Assembly (NCBI GenBank): GCA_033558025.1
Contig: JAUCEF010000012.1
Location: 1,488,001-1,552,000 of the forward strand
DNA: 64,000 nt
Reading direction: 5' to 3'
From: Phytophthora sp. 'mugwort'
Taxonomy: Eukaryota > Oomycota > Peronosporomycetes > Peronosporales > Peronosporaceae
Positions 10,600-21,491 of the stretch are shown in pieces. A model generated the notes under the pieces. That model had not been told where the DNA came from and ran no database searches. It saw nothing but the letters and a program-made list of their open reading frames with translations. The first letter of the stretch is position 1, and each line of letters opens with the position of its first letter. Position numbers and translations under genes: made by a program.

Positions 10600-13390
10600 G
10601 ATGGTGGAGATGCCGTGCTCGATGTGGAACGGAAGAACAACGTGCTTGTTGTTTGGGCAAGAGCAGTGCAGGCTGCGGTGCAGGCTGCGGACGTCGTCAT
10701 GAATGCTCTCGATGATGAGGACAAGGAGAAGTTGACGGCGCAACAGGGGTCGCTCATGCATTTCGACGCGAGACTGGGTCATTTGGCTTTTGATACAATC
10801 GCACGCATGGCTCGGGAGCCCGGGTTGGGAATCCAGTTGATTGATAAAACGCGAGAGAGTTGTTTGACGTGCGCTCAAGGGAAGCAGCCAAAGAATCCTC
10901 AGAGCAAGAAAGACACAGGAGCCAACTCACCTGTCGATACCATCGGTAGTGCCATTTGCTCCGACCTGAAAGGGCCTGTTACTCAACGCGATCGCTGCGA
11001 AAACCGATGCATGATCAACTGCGTCGATCGTTGCGGACTTGGTTGCTAGCCTCCGAGATCTATCTGCGAATGCCACCGTCGTCATAAAATGGATCTAGCA
11101 CGCGGTTTCGCCACGGCCGTCGGTGCAAAGCACATGAATGCGATAATTGAACTGCTTTTCGAAGAGATTTAGGGGCAGCTTGAACCTCTCAGCTGCTGTG
11201 CCCTTCGTGCGTACCAGGAAGACTCGGCAGCAGTTACTGGCAAGACTGGGTGCATGCATCGAACTATTGTCAACTTGGCGTGGTGCATGCTGTTTGAGTC
11301 TGGCTTGCCGCTCAAATCTTGGATGATGCTGTTCAATATGCTGTGTTTGTGCTCAACAAGAGCTCCAGTACTGCAACCTTCGAGCGACGGCCGCCTCTAG
11401 CTGTGCTAACGGGCCGACGCCGAGTCTTGGAGAAATTCGCCGTGTACTGTGCGTCGGTGCCCACTGAAGAAGACATTTGCGAACGTGCACAACCCGGGAT
11501 CATTTCGGGAAGTCGGATGAAACGAAAGGATTCACTGTGTACCTCTTCAACCTCAAGAAATTGTCGTGACTCAGCCTATCTAAAATATTATAACGCTGTC
11601 CGACAGCCAGAACACGCAATGACAGCGTGAGATGCTGGAGTCTAACAAGTCGAGTGGCTCTGTTGAAGCGGGTGCCGGCGGTACCGAGGCGCTTGGCTCG
11701 AAGAAATAACGGCGTTTGACCAGGCTGAAGCAGAAGCAGAATGCATCGATAGTAGCGGAACCTCGAATAACTAACCTAGGGAAACGTGTTCAACCAGGAG
11801 GAGCGTGATGTTGTCAATGCTGTTCGCAAGGCCTATCCGCGAGATTATGGTGATGCCATGAAGAGCAGCATGCGTGAGAAGTGGATCGCCTCGATGAATG
11901 TGGAGATTCAAGCTCTGGACAATTGAGCGATGTGCGCCGGGCGCGCATGTACTCCGTACAAAATGCGTGTTTAAGACAAAAATAACAGCGGGCGGTGAGA
12001 TCGAGCGCTACAAAGCGCGGCTTCTTGCCTTTGGTAATGAGCAATTCTTTGGTGTGGACTATACCATTACTTTCGCGGCGGTGATGGAGCTAGGAACTGT
12101 TAAAGTTATTTTTAGTTCTCGCGCGACAATGGTGCGTGCCGACCAAGCACGGGGATATCCTAATGCTTACGTTAAGGCTGCCAGGAGGACGAGCTGGAGA
12201 ATTTCTTTGCGATTTCACCCGGCATGGAGATCCCTGACACTGTGTTGGCACTGTTCGGTGTGAGCACAAGAACAAGCTCACGTTGAGAATCGCGAAATCG
12301 ATTTACGGACTTAAACAAGCAGGTCGTCCCTGTAGGCAACTGCTCCACAACCATCTCCTGGCTGCCGGTTTTACTCGGCTATTTCAAGCGAGATGGCCCG
12401 GACATGGTTGTCGTGGGAGTGTATGTCGACGACCTCCTTGTGACTGTAACGCTTGAGAAGCTGGTGGGCAAGCTCTTTGAGGATATGGCGTCTCGCTTAA
12501 TAAAGAACTTCGGATATGTGAGCCGATTTCTCGGAATGCGTGTTCACTATGACGAACAACACGGGTACGAGCTCGACCATGAGATAGCCATTGAGGAGCT
12601 TGTGTGAGAATTCGGCATTTAAAACGAGCACGGAGTGCGAACACCAATTGGAGAGGAGTGCAACGACAAATCATCACTGCAGGAGGAGCTACTGCCCGCA
12701 ATGGACAAAAGCGTGGGACCTACACAAAGGCGATTTCAATCCTTCGTATGTAGCTTGTTGAGGATTGTGCGCTGTACCAGACCGGACATCGCTTCCGCTG
12801 TTCACAAAGCTACACGCCAGATTCACCAGCCCCGCCTGGCGGACTGGAAGCTTCGAGCGAGTTCTTCAATACCTGAGCGGCTCAAAAACTGCGGAGGAAA
12901 GGATGCAAACCAGGAGCTGCGCTGCGACTAGAAGGATCTAGTAACGCGGATTTTGCTGCGGACAAGTCCGACAGAAAGAGTGTTATGGCTCGACGGTATG
13001 CCAATTCTTGTTTTTGGGTTGTGCATGAAGCAACACTATGTCTCTCTTCGACTATATAAGCAGAATATACGGCTGCGTCGCACATTTGCCGTGAATTGCT
13101 TGGTTTCCTCCAACTACTGCTGGAGATCTGTCTAGCAATGCTGGTGCCGGTACCGCTAATGGTCGACAATCAAGCCGTGATGAAGCAGCTTTGAAGCGAG
13201 CCGACGTCAGCCAGTGCGAAGCACACTGCCATTCTCATCAAGTTCGTGTATTCTTAGACTCGCCAAGGTGCCGGTTTACGTGGAACCGCGACTTACCAAG
13301 CCCGTTAGCCGATTTTTCTGAGAAGTCGTTACCGGTGCCACGTCTAACTGAGCACCGCGATCTATTGCATTTGCGTGATCCCAAGAAGTG
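10600..13390 (+). pseudogene. Copia copy 1 pol remnant (pre-integrase, integrase, RT, RNase H)
   Basis: Seen in order: GAG-pre-integrase (MHFDARLGHLAFDTIARMA, then SCLTCAQGK) at about 10755-10880; integrase C-terminal part (MHRTIVNLAWCMLFESGL, DDAVQYAVFVLNKS) at about 11250-11360; RT with YKARLLAFGNEQFFGVDYT at about 12008-12064, KSIYGLKQAGR near 12297-12330 and the catalytic YVDD in VYVDDLLVTV near 12420-12450; RT thumb FLGMRVHYDEQHGYELDHE near 12530-12580; RNase H MVDNQAVMKQL near 13158-13192 and the LADF...LPVPRL end near 13300-13350. Many stops and shifts break it, so no polyprotein can be made. Confidence 0.75.
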
Positions 13391-13441
13391 CATGTACGGC
13401 GATGCTTCGGGTGCAGGTCAAGCTGCAAGTTGCAGCAGACG

Positions 13442-14405
13442 CTGCTTTACCCGGATCTCCTAGGCGCCCTCGATGCGATTCGCGTGGGCGCCGGCGGCCG
13501 GCTCCACGTATGTCCTGCTGTGGTTGCTGACCCACAGATGCTTGAAGTTTATGCCGCGCAGCAGTGCGTTGGTGGCCGGCGTGTGCTTGCCGTTCAAGAA
13601 TACGTACGGCACGAACTGGTCGCTAACAATCATCGTACTGCAGTAATATAAGTACATTAGTGTTAGATAATATATGATTCATACAACAGCAGAACACTCA
13701 CCCGGCCTTGGTGTGAGCTTTACGATCAACTTTGACAGCGTAGGCTTGGTACAGCCCTCGCAGATCACCGCGTCGAACCGACGGTTGGTGGTCCTATCCG
13801 CACCGCGGAACGACCAGTAGTCGGGAAAACTGCGGACCCTGTTGTACTTGGCCCTTCTTCTTCAGCGAGGTCTCGTCGATCTCGACGACGTGTTCCTCGC
13901 CGCCCACCTCCACTGATCGAAATCATTTCTTTAAAGCAAATGTTCTTGCGATGCGTGTACCATTGAATCGCTGATTTCTCGCTCAAGCACACCATGTTCG
14001 CGCCTTCGTGACGGGCGTACGGGCGCTCCTGTGGCATAACAGATGGACGAGCTTTCGGAGAGGAAGTTTGCTCTTCGCGAAGAACGATTCCGTGCGAGCG
14101 CTATGCTCGGTGCGGCAGGACGCGTGTGAGCAGCGCCAGCGCTCTTGCGACATGTCTAAGCGCATATCTTTGGTGCACTTCGGGCACAGCAACGAGGACT
14201 GGACGAGGTGCCCCGCCATGCACCACTCCAACGTGGACGACACGCTGGACGTGATGTCCATCACCCCATCGTACGTGGTGTATTTCAGGTCGCGGGCCGC
14301 GTGCACGTCGACTGGATGCGGCAATCCCAGGCGTGTAGCCGTTGCCACTCTGGACTTTAGGGCTGGCATGCGGCTAGCGGGCATCTTGGGCTTGGCTGGT
14401 GCTTA
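13442..14405 (-). pseudogene. Merlin-type (ISXO2-like) DNA transposase, broken
   Basis: On the minus strand the region encodes a zinc ribbon (CPKCTKDMRLD...WRCSHASC) followed by SFFAKSKLPLRKLVHLL, near 14100-14260. A frame change leads to HVVEIDETSLKKKG (first catalytic D) near 13890. Another leads to FPDYWSFRGADRTTNRRFD near 13800. After a putative 61-bp GT-AG intron (about 13640-13701) comes HSRTYVEPAAGAHANRIEGA, the ISXO2/Merlin end block. The expected Trp codon next is TAG at 13460-13462. Merlin elements relate to bacterial IS1016. It abuts the truncated Copia LTR, so it probably inserted there. Confidence 0.7.
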
Positions 14406-14625
14406 AGCTTTCTGCAGGAGATTTGCAAATGGGATTTTTTTTTGTGGGGGGGGGGGGGGGGGGCGTTTGCTGGGTCTATATCTGTTTCTCCCCATAATAT
14501 CTATACTGTGGCAATGGATTCATGTTGAAGATGCGTACTAATATGCGCTTAACATGGCTACACTATTATCTGCAGGTAGCGCCTGTGGGAAATGTTGTAT
14601 CGGTTAATTTACAATTGGAAACTTA
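14406..14625. repeat. poly-T/poly-G tract and AT-rich flank
   Basis: A T9 run is followed by TG and an uninterrupted G18 run at 14446-14463. The TTTTTTTTGTGG context resembles the sequence just after the 5' LTR repeat of Copia copy 1 (about 8911-8926, TTTTTTTTTGTGGCGG). It might therefore be the displaced continuation of the 3' LTR beyond the Merlin remnant. That link is tentative. Confidence 0.35.
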
Positions 14626-14795
14626 TCCAGGGAGTGCCAGAGACGACATGATGATCAACCCCTTGGAGCCCACCGCCACAGTCAGCCCGAGCAAGAATAC
14701 AAGCACGACAAGCAAGTAGTAGTGCCCCTCTCGCCAGTCTGAGTGAGAAATTACGTTGCGGTTGTGCAATTTTTAGTTGCGCAGTTTATATTGCA
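14626..14795 (-). pseudogene. possible membrane-protein fragment
   Basis: One minus-strand frame reads HSDWREGHYYLLVVLVFLL followed by GLTVAVGSKGLIIMSSLALPG and a stop. It looks like the last transmembrane helix of a membrane protein. Upstream the frame closes quickly in AT-rich sequence, so no full gene can be drawn. The family is not recognised, and chance is possible. Confidence 0.2.
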
Positions 14796-17665
14796 GGATT
14801 CATTTCAAACGTTAACCTTTTCTGCGAATTCAACATAATATATTGAATTCGGTTATTTGCCCACGCCTCAAACGTTAATAAAATATGATACCACATATAA
14901 GGTGAATGAGAGAACTATATTGAAGAAACTCGGCAAAATGACTTTGTAACTTCGGGATAAAAAGTACCTAATTATTAAAAATAATTAGGTGTCTGCTTAA
15001 CACATGCAAGTTGAATGTTTTTAAAACATAGCAGTATCCAAATAGCACCAACTTGGTTGTTTGAAGATTCATTTGAGAGTTTCTTACAAAGTGCTGTACT
15101 GCTCGAGTTCATGCGACCTCAGCTTCAGGTAACTTGCGAGTTGATTTTGGTAAACCAAACCTGCACATTGCTAGCGTATACCTACCGCCAAGGCTGCGTG
15201 GGTGATGGAATACACGCGAGTTATTACAGTAGTAGCTACTTCAGCCTATAAGTCAAGTGCTCCCATTCCGCACCTCCGTCCCCGAAGAACCTGCACATGT
15301 ACGGAGCAGTAAGCGCGGACTCACTTGCTCTTGTCTGGTTATCCTGGAAGACAGAGAAAATTGACATAATATGTGAAACGGATGTCATGGTCCCCATGCA
15401 GCGCGCATAATGCCAGAAGATCAATGGTTGGTCCTATGCTTAACTTTTACAGCCGCGCGAATAAGCAGCTTGCCGAGCGAGCTGTGTTTCCCCCTCCACA
15501 ATTTAGGTGTAGAAATAAGCACAACCAATTTAAATAAATCCGGAGTAATGTGTCAATATAAATTCCGCTAACTAAAGTATGCAACTCGCTGACGGCTCAA
15601 TTGTGTCATGACAAACTCTATGCAACTCGCAGAGGGCTTGGCCATGTGTACGTCTCAGTCGTCCGTAAGCACGACGATGCAGCACCAAACCGTGCGAGTA
15701 CTATTGTACTCGCCTACTGGTAGTCTCGCCGAATAGGCAGCGTGCATGCAGGATTTAAATACCGGTGTCGGCATAGAGCGATCGACCTTCCCACGACGCA
15801 TTTCGTCGAATCGGTCGGTCTCTGCTGGAGCACTTCAATGCCAGCGGGTCTTACCGCAGACTGAGCGAGGCACACTGCCGCCGCACTGCGGGAATGCTGC
15901 ACTGCGAGGATGCCGCAGTTGACTGAGGACGCAACGCCTGCGTCATGCTGCTTAAGGCGCGAGCTCTCACCGTTTCTTAAGACGCCGGCATCGGCATCAG
16001 GCAAGGCACTCGGCTCGGCTGGGAACAACAATGCTCATTGACCAGTAGTTGTTTAGGGATACGGAGACTGGTGTGTCGTCGAAACGGGCCCATCTCCGCA
16101 ACAACAGACATGTACCCAGGACTACCTTACCTGAGCCATCAAATTTTTAACAACGGACAGCCCTCTCTCTCGCTGGATGGTAGTGGAGTTGCTATAATAA
16201 TGAAAATGCTGAAACAATGGTGATCCACTCTTACACTGTACAGTACATGCAATGCATGGCAAGCACGACGTCTACAGCGCGCGAGCGCTGCGTCAGCATA
16301 ACGATCTATCGTAGACTAACGATTGGGCAAAGTCTCGCGGTGACGTACGTAGTGTAGTGTCTCAGGCACCAGGCGGGTTTGGACAATTACAAACTCCAAA
16401 TGAAATCGCCATCACGGGTTTAGAAAATATGAAAACGCATCCCTCAACTCAGGTTTTTATCAAAAATTCCCCACAATCTGACGCAGCAGAAAATACATGC
16501 ACTGTTTGAGTGAAACGCCTCAATAGTGAGGCCCGTGGGACAGTTAGCCGTGATTGCGGTAAATGGCGAAACCCGCCGAGGTTTCCAATGCAGTGCACAT
16601 TGCATTGCGCTGCGTTTGTATCGAGTAGGGTGCTGCAATTCTCATAAAATGTAAGGACATGTACTATCCATACACTATCGCGCAAGCCGAACGTGCTCGA
16701 CGCACAGTAGCAAATTACGGTACATTAGATATCTGATCGTTAATTTGGTACATTCTGACTCAAATATTTTGATGAAAACTGGGTTCCGGTAGTCTGAAAG
16801 TATTGAGCGTACCCTTTTTGAATAGCTCCACTGCAACGCCGACCCAGTTCATGCTCGAATATCTTGTAGGACGACTAAAAATATAGTCAGCATCTTAATT
16901 TCAGGTAATATTTGGCGGAACATTTACCTCCGTGCGATATCAAATTGAAGTTCGTTCTAGAATGTATCGATAGACTACGAAGGACACCAAATCCACAAGG
17001 AAGGACCTACTTTTTGGATATTATGGTCTCTCGCTTAAGGTAAACTACCGCAAGGCTCGCCACGCTCGCTTATGACACGACCCTAATCCGCTACGCCTCG
17101 CAAGATTTTTTCGTCTTCACTAGCTAGAAAGACAGTGGGTTTTCATCCGCGTGTTCCGAACACGGAATGTGTTCTGTAAACCACAGGCAGGCGCTGTGCG
17201 GGTGTCCAATCTCGTCCAGTCAAGAGTCATTTATTTTTTCGTTATGGAGTCTGAGGCCCTTAGTTCGTTTTATCGACTGTACTCTGTTGTCCAAACGCAA
17301 TGGACCGACCCCACAGCACGCGCTTGACATGACTTACACCCCAATAGTGGAGGTTCCAAATTGTTGTCCAAACGAGCTACAACGGTTTGTCCTTTTATGC
17401 GCGTTGCCCATTTATCTATTTGAGGTATTTGCCTCATTCAAACGGCCAACGTCGAGTTGAAAAGACGGAAAAAGAAACAGCCGATGCAAAAACCGGCATT
17501 TCACTTGGTTTCACTATGTACAGGCTGCCGCTTCACCGCCAGGCAAGAAGACGTCCACTGTTACACTTGTCGTCAGTAAGTATAAGGAGGGATGACGTAC
17601 GGGTCGACGCTTCACCTCACAGAAGATTCCCCCCCCTTGATCCACGTGGCTTGGCTCCCTCTTTG
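14796..17665. other. long intergenic region upstream of actin
   Basis: Only short ORFs on both strands (the longest is 105 codons at 15714-16031, minus) and none shows a domain. Some stretches are AT-rich (14.8-15.0 kb, 16.7-17.0 kb). The last few hundred bases should contain distal actin promoter elements. The proximal one is listed separately. Confidence 0.4.
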
Positions 17666-17685
17666 GCTCATTTCCCTTTTCTTTC
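17666..17685 (+). promoter_or_regulatory. oomycete core promoter (Inr + flanking region) of actin
   Basis: GCTCATTTCCCTTTTCTTTC fits the oomycete initiator consensus (GCTCATTYNNNCAWTTT type) that covers the transcription start. The predicted start is near A17670, giving a 5' leader of about 66 nt before the actin ATG at 17736. That is the usual distance in these organisms. A pyrimidine-rich stretch continues downstream, as expected. Confidence 0.75.
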
Positions 17686-17735
17686 GGTTGGCGACAGTTC
17701 TCCAAGACTCCAGGCCTCACCTCTCCTTTATCAAG

Positions 17736-18866
17736 ATGGCCGACGAAGACGTTCAAGCTCTGGTTGTAGACAACGGCTCCGGCATGTGCAAGGCCGGTTT
17801 CGCCGGCGACGACGCCCCGCGCGCCGTGTTCCCCTCAATTGTGGGTCGCCCCAAGCACTTGGGCATCATGGTTGGCATGGACCAGAAGGACGCCTACGTT
17901 GGTGACGAGGCCCAGTCTAAGCGTGGTGTGCTGACGCTGAAGTACCCCATCGAGCACGGCATCGTGACCAACTGGGATGACATGGAGAAGATCTGGCACC
18001 ACACGTTCTACAACGAGCTGCGTGTCGCCCCTGAGGAGCACCCCGTGCTGCTGACGGAAGCCCCCCTCAACCCTAAGGCTAACCGTGAGCGCATGACCCA
18101 AATCATGTTCGAGACGTTCAACGTGCCCGCCATGTACGTGAACATCCAGGCTGTGCTGTCCCTGTACGCTTCTGGTCGTACTACCGGATGCGTGCTCGAC
18201 TCGGGTGACGGTGTGTCTCACACGGTGCCCATTTACGAGGGTTACGCCTTGCCGCACGCCATTGTGCGTCTGGACCTGGCTGGCCGCGACCTGACGGATT
18301 ACATGATGAAGATCTTGACGGAGCGTGGTTACTCGTTCACTACCACGGCCGAGCGCGAAATTGTGCGCGACATTAAGGAGAAGCTGACCTACATTGCTTT
18401 GGACTTCGACCAGGAAATGAAGACCGCTGCCGAGTCGTCGGGACTTGAGAAGAGCTACGAGCTGCCCGATGGTAACGTTATTGTCATCGGCAACGAGCGA
18501 TTCCGTACCCCCGAGGTGCTGTTCCAGCCATCGCTCATCGGTAAGGAAGCATCGGGTATCCACGACTGCACATTCCAGACCATTATGAAGTGTGATGTCG
18601 ATATCCGTAAGGACCTGTACTGCAACATTGTGCTGTCCGGCGGTACTACGATGTACCCGGGCATCGGCGAGCGTATGACCAAGGAACTGACGGCTCTGGC
18701 CCCGTCCACCATGAAGATCAAGGTGGTCGCCCCGCCCGAGCGCAAGTACTCGGTTTGGATCGGTGGTTCCATTCTGTCGTCGCTGTCGACGTTCCAGCAG
18801 ATGTGGATCTCGAAGGCCGAGTACGACGAGTCGGGACCCTCGATCGTGCACCGCAAGTGCTTCTAA
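17736..18866 (+). CDS. actA: actin
   Basis: Actin polymerises into filaments for cytoplasmic streaming, tip growth, endocytosis and cytokinesis. The ATG at 17736 opens a single uninterrupted frame of 376 residues, the standard actin length. It starts [20 protein letters not shown] (phosphate-1 loop) and ends PSIVHRKCF. Nucleotide-binding segments are visible: [19 protein letters not shown] near residues 11-29, [16 protein letters not shown] near 153-168 and the late GGTTMYPGI loop. The longer in-frame start at 17592 lies upstream of the predicted transcription start and adds 48 residues no actin has, so I reject it. Strong use of C- or G-ending codons fits a highly expressed gene. The symbol follows the Phytophthora ActA type; the exact paralogue is inferred. 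Confidence 0.97.
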
Positions 18867-19651
18867 GTTGCAAAGAGTGGGGTCAACTGGTCTTAGAATC
18901 TGGAGGAGAAATGCTGCTGCTCGCGTTGAACATCTTGAGGCTTAAGTGCTTCGGTGCTTGCGTTTGCGGTGGTGGTGCCGCCCGTTTACATTCATGCCTT
19001 TTCTTGCTTTAATTTCTAAATACTAGGAATGATGTTGTGATCTATCCAGTACAAGTTATTGCTTGCTTTTCTGTTTTTACCACCGCTGACTATATCCCAA
19101 GCGTTGCGGTGTCGTCTTGTAAGTGTACAAAATGCTTTTTCAACAGTTCGTGTTGTTGCACCCCAAGCCGCATGTGAAAACTACCTTCCGAGTCAGGGCA
19201 AGGTGGCCTGTTTGTCGTGGGCCATCAATTGTGAGTGCAAAATTGTCTGGGTTGAAAGTCAAGAGATCTGGTTCATCACATCCCAAACAGTGTGGGAGGC
19301 GTGTGGGCCACACTCTTGCTTCAAGTTGCAGGCAACGGTTTCCCAAAGTTTGGACTCCGATTGCTCTGATTTATTTAACACAGCACTTAGTAACGTTCAG
19401 CGTCAAGTACTGTACATGTAGCTCACGAATAGTGAGCCAACAAGAATTTAACTCCAGGAAAACGATCGCCGAGCAGAATTACTTAGCACATCTACGACGG
19501 ATCGGACGCAGACTTCTGTTAGCGAATTGAACTGCTGTTGCTTTACAGTTTTGGTGTGAACGGAGAGCCATCATTCCGTTTTAAGTTAGGTGTACGTCTA
19601 CGGTCCACTAAAAAGGAGGTGTACTGTACTGCTTTTCACCAGCGCAAAGCT
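18867..19651. other. actin 3' flank and intergenic spacer
   Basis: This should contain the actin 3' untranslated region. Two overlapping plus-strand ORFs of 120-135 codons (19059-19530) have no recognisable features, and I regard them as chance. It ends at the tRNA gene. Confidence 0.4.
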
Positions 19652-19730
19652 GACACGAAAGGGATTCGAACCCACGCCAATGAAGACTGGTGCCTAAAGC
19701 CAGTGCCTTAAACCACTCTGCCATCGTGTC
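19652..19730 (-). tRNA. tRNA-Leu (anticodon UAG)
   Basis: Read on the minus strand, the 7-bp acceptor stem GACACGA/TCGTGTC pairs perfectly. The D arm TGGCAGAGTGGTTTAAGGC follows. The anticodon loop TTTAGGC, inside CTGGC...ACCAG, gives anticodon UAG, which decodes CUA. A long variable arm (CTTCATTGGCG) marks the class II structure of Leu tRNAs. The T loop TTCGAAT is present, although the T stem has one mismatch and a G-U pair. There is no intron. A slightly weak T stem leaves some chance that it is decayed. Confidence 0.88.
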
Positions 19731-19878
19731 AAACAATCTGTTTAGAGGAGCTATTGGTACTGTACTTGTAGATGGAATGTCCGGGCGTAACGCTGGCATC
19801 GATGTTGACCCAGATCCTATGATGTGGTGCACACCGTCGGAACTACAAGTTGAGTTACGTACCGTACGCGACTGCTGG

Positions 19879-19895
19879 GCTCACTTGCCATTGCA
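19879..19895 (+). promoter_or_regulatory. candidate oomycete core promoter of the intronless MATE gene
   Basis: GCTCACTTGCCATTGCA resembles the Inr plus flanking element (GCTCAYTTNNCATT). It lies 13-29 bp before the ATG at 19908, implying a very short leader. It begins about 150 bp beyond the 5' end of the divergent tRNA-Leu. Confidence 0.5.
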
Positions 19896-19907
19896 CCCTT
19901 TAACACG

Positions 19908-21491
19908 ATGGCGAACTCCTCGGAGCAGACGTCGCTGCTCGTCAACGAGTGCGATGTGGACGTCGAGTTCATGCCTGCCATCATCACACGCGGCACGAGC
20001 TTCCCCGCCGCCAGCCCCACGTACGCGGCCTCACTGGACGTGGTCAAGATCCACGACTACGAGACCGAGAGCGACGCCGCTTCCCTAGTACAGGAACTGA
20101 CCCAAGAACAGGACGAAGAGCCCGAGCCCGTGGCCATCGAGGAGTTCTGGAAGACCATGGCGCTCGCCTACCCCATGGTTGTCACTTACACTCTTGAATA
20201 CCTCCCGGGCCTCGTATGCATTGTGCTCGTGGGGCACATGGACTCCCCCGACACGAAACGTTACGTGGCAGCCGCGACGTTGTCGACCATGTTCACCAAT
20301 GTATCGTCACTTTCCATCGGTTTTGGCCTGACCTCAGCATTGGATACGTTATGCTCTCAAGCCTACGGAGCAGGGAAGTTGGACAAATTGGGTCTGTATT
20401 TGCAGGCAGCACTGATTGTGGTAGGAGCGTGTTTGATCCCGGTGTTCTTGATGAATTGGCACGCTGAGTACTTCTTGGTGCTAAGTGGGCAAGATCCAGA
20501 GGTGGCGAAACTGGCGGGAGAGTTCTCGAAGGTTACGGTATTCGGCGTGCCCTTCCTCTTTGTCTATGAGATGCTGAGGAAGCTGTTGCAGGCGCAGAAT
20601 GTTGTGAGACCGATGGTGTTGTTTGCGTTGGTTGGGACGTCTATCAACGTATTTGGAGGATATGTGCTTACGTACTGGACGCCGTTGGGCTTTCACGGCG
20701 CCGCACTATCGAGAACGTTGGGCTACATGGTGCTACCGCTTTGTCTCGTGCCGTACTTCATGGTGAGCGGAAACTACACGACGTGGTGGAGTGGCTGGCA
20801 GATCAAGGAGGCCTGGGCACTGGTGCCGCTGTTTTTGCGCCTGGGTGTGCCAGGCCTTTTGATGATGGCGATGGAATGGTGGGCTTACGAGTTGCTTGCA
20901 GTGATGGCAGGAAATTTGCCGGATGGTATCGTAGCAGTGAGTGCTCATGCGGTGCTCATGAATGTGGCTTCTTCCATCTATACGGTCTTTATGGGCGTCT
21001 CTATTGCCAGTAACATTCGTGTTGGTAATTGTCTGGGCGCAAATCACCCCAAGAAGGCCAGAGTCATCAGCCGCACAACGTTGAGCACGGTCTTCGTGCT
21101 GTCGTGCTTCTTTGCTTCGCTCGTGTACGTGCTTCGCGACCAGATCCCGCTCATTGTGATTAACGATCCAGTCGCGATTCGACGCGCTTCGGATGCGCTT
21201 CTTGTGATGGTGCCATACGAGATCATCGACTCGCTAAATTGCGTGATCCAAGGCATTTACAAGGGAGCTGGGTGGCAGGACATGGCCGCCAAGACCAATG
21301 TCCTCGCCTTCTACGTCATTGGTATCCCGCTGGGAGGTTTGCTGTCGTTTCACTTCGGTATTGGAATCGAAGGCCTTTGGATCGGCTTCGGCATGGGCAT
21401 CGCCACAGCGTTCACAGTCTGCAGCACAAACCTTTATTACGCGAGCTGGGAGCAAATGGCGCTTGAGGCGCGTGCAAGACTTGCTCACTGA
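19908..21491 (+). CDS. MATE-family efflux transporter, copy 3 (intronless)
   Basis: A single open frame of 527 residues encodes a complete MATE antiporter. The acidic cytosolic N-terminus (about 75 residues) is longer than in the minus-strand copies. About twelve hydrophobic segments follow. Conserved stretches include LEYLPGLVCIVLVGHMDSPD, GFGLTSALDTLCSQAYGAG, NIRVGNCLGANHPKKAR and IGIEGLWIGFGMGIATA. It aligns collinearly with copies 1 and 2 across both of their intron positions but has no intron. That fits intron loss or an origin through a processed transcript. Having its own Inr-like element and an intact frame argues that it is functional. The transported compound is unknown. Confidence 0.92.
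   Translation: MANSSEQTSLLVNECDVDVEFMPAIITRGTSFPAASPTYAASLDVVKIHDYETESDAASLVQELTQEQDEEPEPVAIEEFWKTMALAYPMVVTYTLEYLPGLVCIVLVGHMDSPDTKRYVAAATLSTMFTNVSSLSIGFGLTSALDTLCSQAYGAGKLDKLGLYLQAALIVVGACLIPVFLMNWHAEYFLVLSGQDPEVAKLAGEFSKVTVFGVPFLFVYEMLRKLLQAQNVVRPMVLFALVGTSINVFGGYVLTYWTPLGFHGAALSRTLGYMVLPLCLVPYFMVSGNYTTWWSGWQIKEAWALVPLFLRLGVPGLLMMAMEWWAYELLAVMAGNLPDGIVAVSAHAVLMNVASSIYTVFMGVSIASNIRVGNCLGANHPKKARVISRTTLSTVFVLSCFFASLVYVLRDQIPLIVINDPVAIRRASDALLVMVPYEIIDSLNCVIQGIYKGAGWQDMAAKTNVLAFYVIGIPLGGLLSFHFGIGIEGLWIGFGMGIATAFTVCSTNLYYASWEQMALEARARLAH

Larger units (their letters stand above)
8861..13441 (+). mobile_element. degenerate Ty1/Copia-type LTR retrotransposon (copy 1)
   Basis: The order gag, zinc knuckle, GAG-pre-integrase, integrase, reverse transcriptase, RNase H on the plus strand is that of Copia elements, with integrase before RT. 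A 29-base direct repeat (28 of 29 identical) at 8861-8889 and 13413-13441 flanks the coding part. I read it as the remains of the two LTRs. The 3' LTR is cut off at 13441-13442, where a Merlin-like transposase remnant begins. All reading frames are broken, so the element is inactive. It is clearly related to the Copia copy at 49.1-53.1 kb, for example in the integrase segment MHRTIVNLAWCMLFESGL versus MHRTIFNMVWCMIFESGL. Confidence 0.75.

Noticed and set aside
17592..17735. Upstream in-frame ATG extending actin by 48 residues
   Set aside because: It lies before the predicted transcription start and no actin carries such an extension.
17835..18851. 338-codon minus-strand ORF inside actin
   Set aside because: It is the antisense shadow of the strongly codon-biased actin gene; no domain of its own.
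18455..18856. 133-codon minus-strand ORF in the actin 3' part
   Set aside because: Another shadow of actin.
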